Positions 63,791 to 64,000 of a stretch of 64,000 nt of DNA are shown one piece after another (position 1 is the stretch's first letter; each line of letters begins with the position of its first letter). The notes under the pieces are model-generated. The model saw nothing but the letters and a program-made list of their open reading frames with translations, was not told where the DNA came from and ran no database searches. The position numbers were made by a program, and so were the translations under genes. Origin of the DNA: Candidatus Nanoarchaeia archaeon (GTDB taxonomy: Archaea > Nanobdellota > Nanobdellia > Woesearchaeales > SKIA01); the NCBI GenBank assembly GCA_028279685.1, contig JANQNG010000059.1:62001-126000 (forward strand). The letters are read 5' to 3'.

Positions 63791-64000
63791 ATGGCCAAAA
63801 GCACAAAGATAGCCTCTTTATATAATAATGTTGTTGTGGATATAGCCATGGATACGATGGGTATGAGGAAACAAGCTTTAGTGTTTGTCAACACGAAGAA
63901 ATCCGCTGAGGTTGAAGCAGAGCGTATTGCCAAAAAGAGAAAACTGGAAAAGAATTCCACAGAAGAATACCAATTAAAGATCTTATCAGAAGAGATACTC
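63791..64000 (+). CDS. DEAD/DEAH-type helicase-like protein, N-terminal fragment (runs off the window)
   Basis: A TATA box (TTTTATAAAT, 63761-63770) lies about 26 bases before the ATG at 63791, supporting this leaderless start over the in-frame ATG at 63734. The 70 residues include QALVFVNTKKSAEVEAERIAKK, which matches helicase motif IV of superfamily 2 and normally lies mid-protein. Motifs I-III would have to follow downstream, or the protein is only a C-terminal domain. The rest lies beyond 64000. Confidence 0.5.
   Translation, partial: MAKSTKIASLYNNVVVDIAMDTMGMRKQALVFVNTKKSAEVEAERIAKKRKLEKNSTEEYQLKILSEEIL

Overview
This window is an AT-rich stretch of an archaeal chromosome. The evidence is an archaellin with a class III signal peptide, Bud32, ribosomal protein eS1, Trm5, archaeal TrmI, TrmB and Lrp-type regulators, HerA, TATA boxes about 26 bases before many start codons (leaderless genes), and three tRNA genes with introns. 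Several traits point to a DPANN archaeon of the Woesearchaeota/Pacearchaeota type: bacterial-type GyrB, many large one-TM surface proteins with CGNxxC...CPxDC modules, and many small secreted proteins. That placement is inference; no rRNA is present to settle it.

Layout. 1-2.5 kb: truD end, archaellin, adk, Lrp-like regulator. 2.6-9.2 kb: small hypotheticals, a RelE-type toxin pair, two lipoproteins, two TrmB regulators, an ORF6N protein. 9.3-16.2 kb: a three-gene operon ending in an 1805-residue secreted protein (beta-helix, LamG, Cys-rich repeats, esterase). 16.2-24 kb: MFS transporter, Trm5, VapBC-like pair, a two-gene insertion with a phosphoribosyltransferase-like protein, EamA transporter, GT4 glycosyltransferase. 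24.1-31.5 kb: a type IV pilus/archaellum-like assembly operon (two pilin-like proteins, HTH protein, coiled-coil/TPR protein, ATPase, two membrane platform halves). 31.5-36.9 kb: Bud32, eS1, a membrane-anchored surface protein with a coupled 46-residue gene, GyrB. 37-44.1 kb: a four-gene envelope operon with two S-layer-like paralogues. 44.1-50 kb: small secreted proteins, glucokinase, GH13 amylase-like enzyme. 50.2-60.1 kb: Lys-rich protein, PRPP synthetase, an SLT-type lytic transglycosylase, HerA ATPase, DUF2807 protein, TrmI, a 934-residue surface protein with its AbrB partner. 60.3-64 kb: tRNA-Asn, tRNA-Ile, a hypothetical, a JAMM-like protein with an EEP nuclease/phosphatase, tRNA-Val, and the start of a helicase-like gene.

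The most unusual content is noncoding. (1) Each of the three tRNA genes is followed within about 90-120 bp by a second copy of its own 3' end, starting near the T-loop, with a short palindromic cassette between. One hairpin in these cassettes recurs three times with compensating base changes around fixed GAA and G-A positions. (2) tRNA-Ile and tRNA-Val also carry insertions in the D-loop. (3) The EamA gene shows the same logic at larger scale: its last 78 bp are duplicated beyond a two-gene insertion. (4) Two other gaps hold MITE-like elements (33194-33440 and 49864-50147), each with about 17-bp terminal inverted repeats, 9-bp target duplications and stacked hairpins. (5) Short perfect stems closed by three-base loops (TTC/GAA, TTT) occur in most of the gaps. 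Together they suggest one or more families of small palindromic mobile elements, some targeting gene 3' ends.
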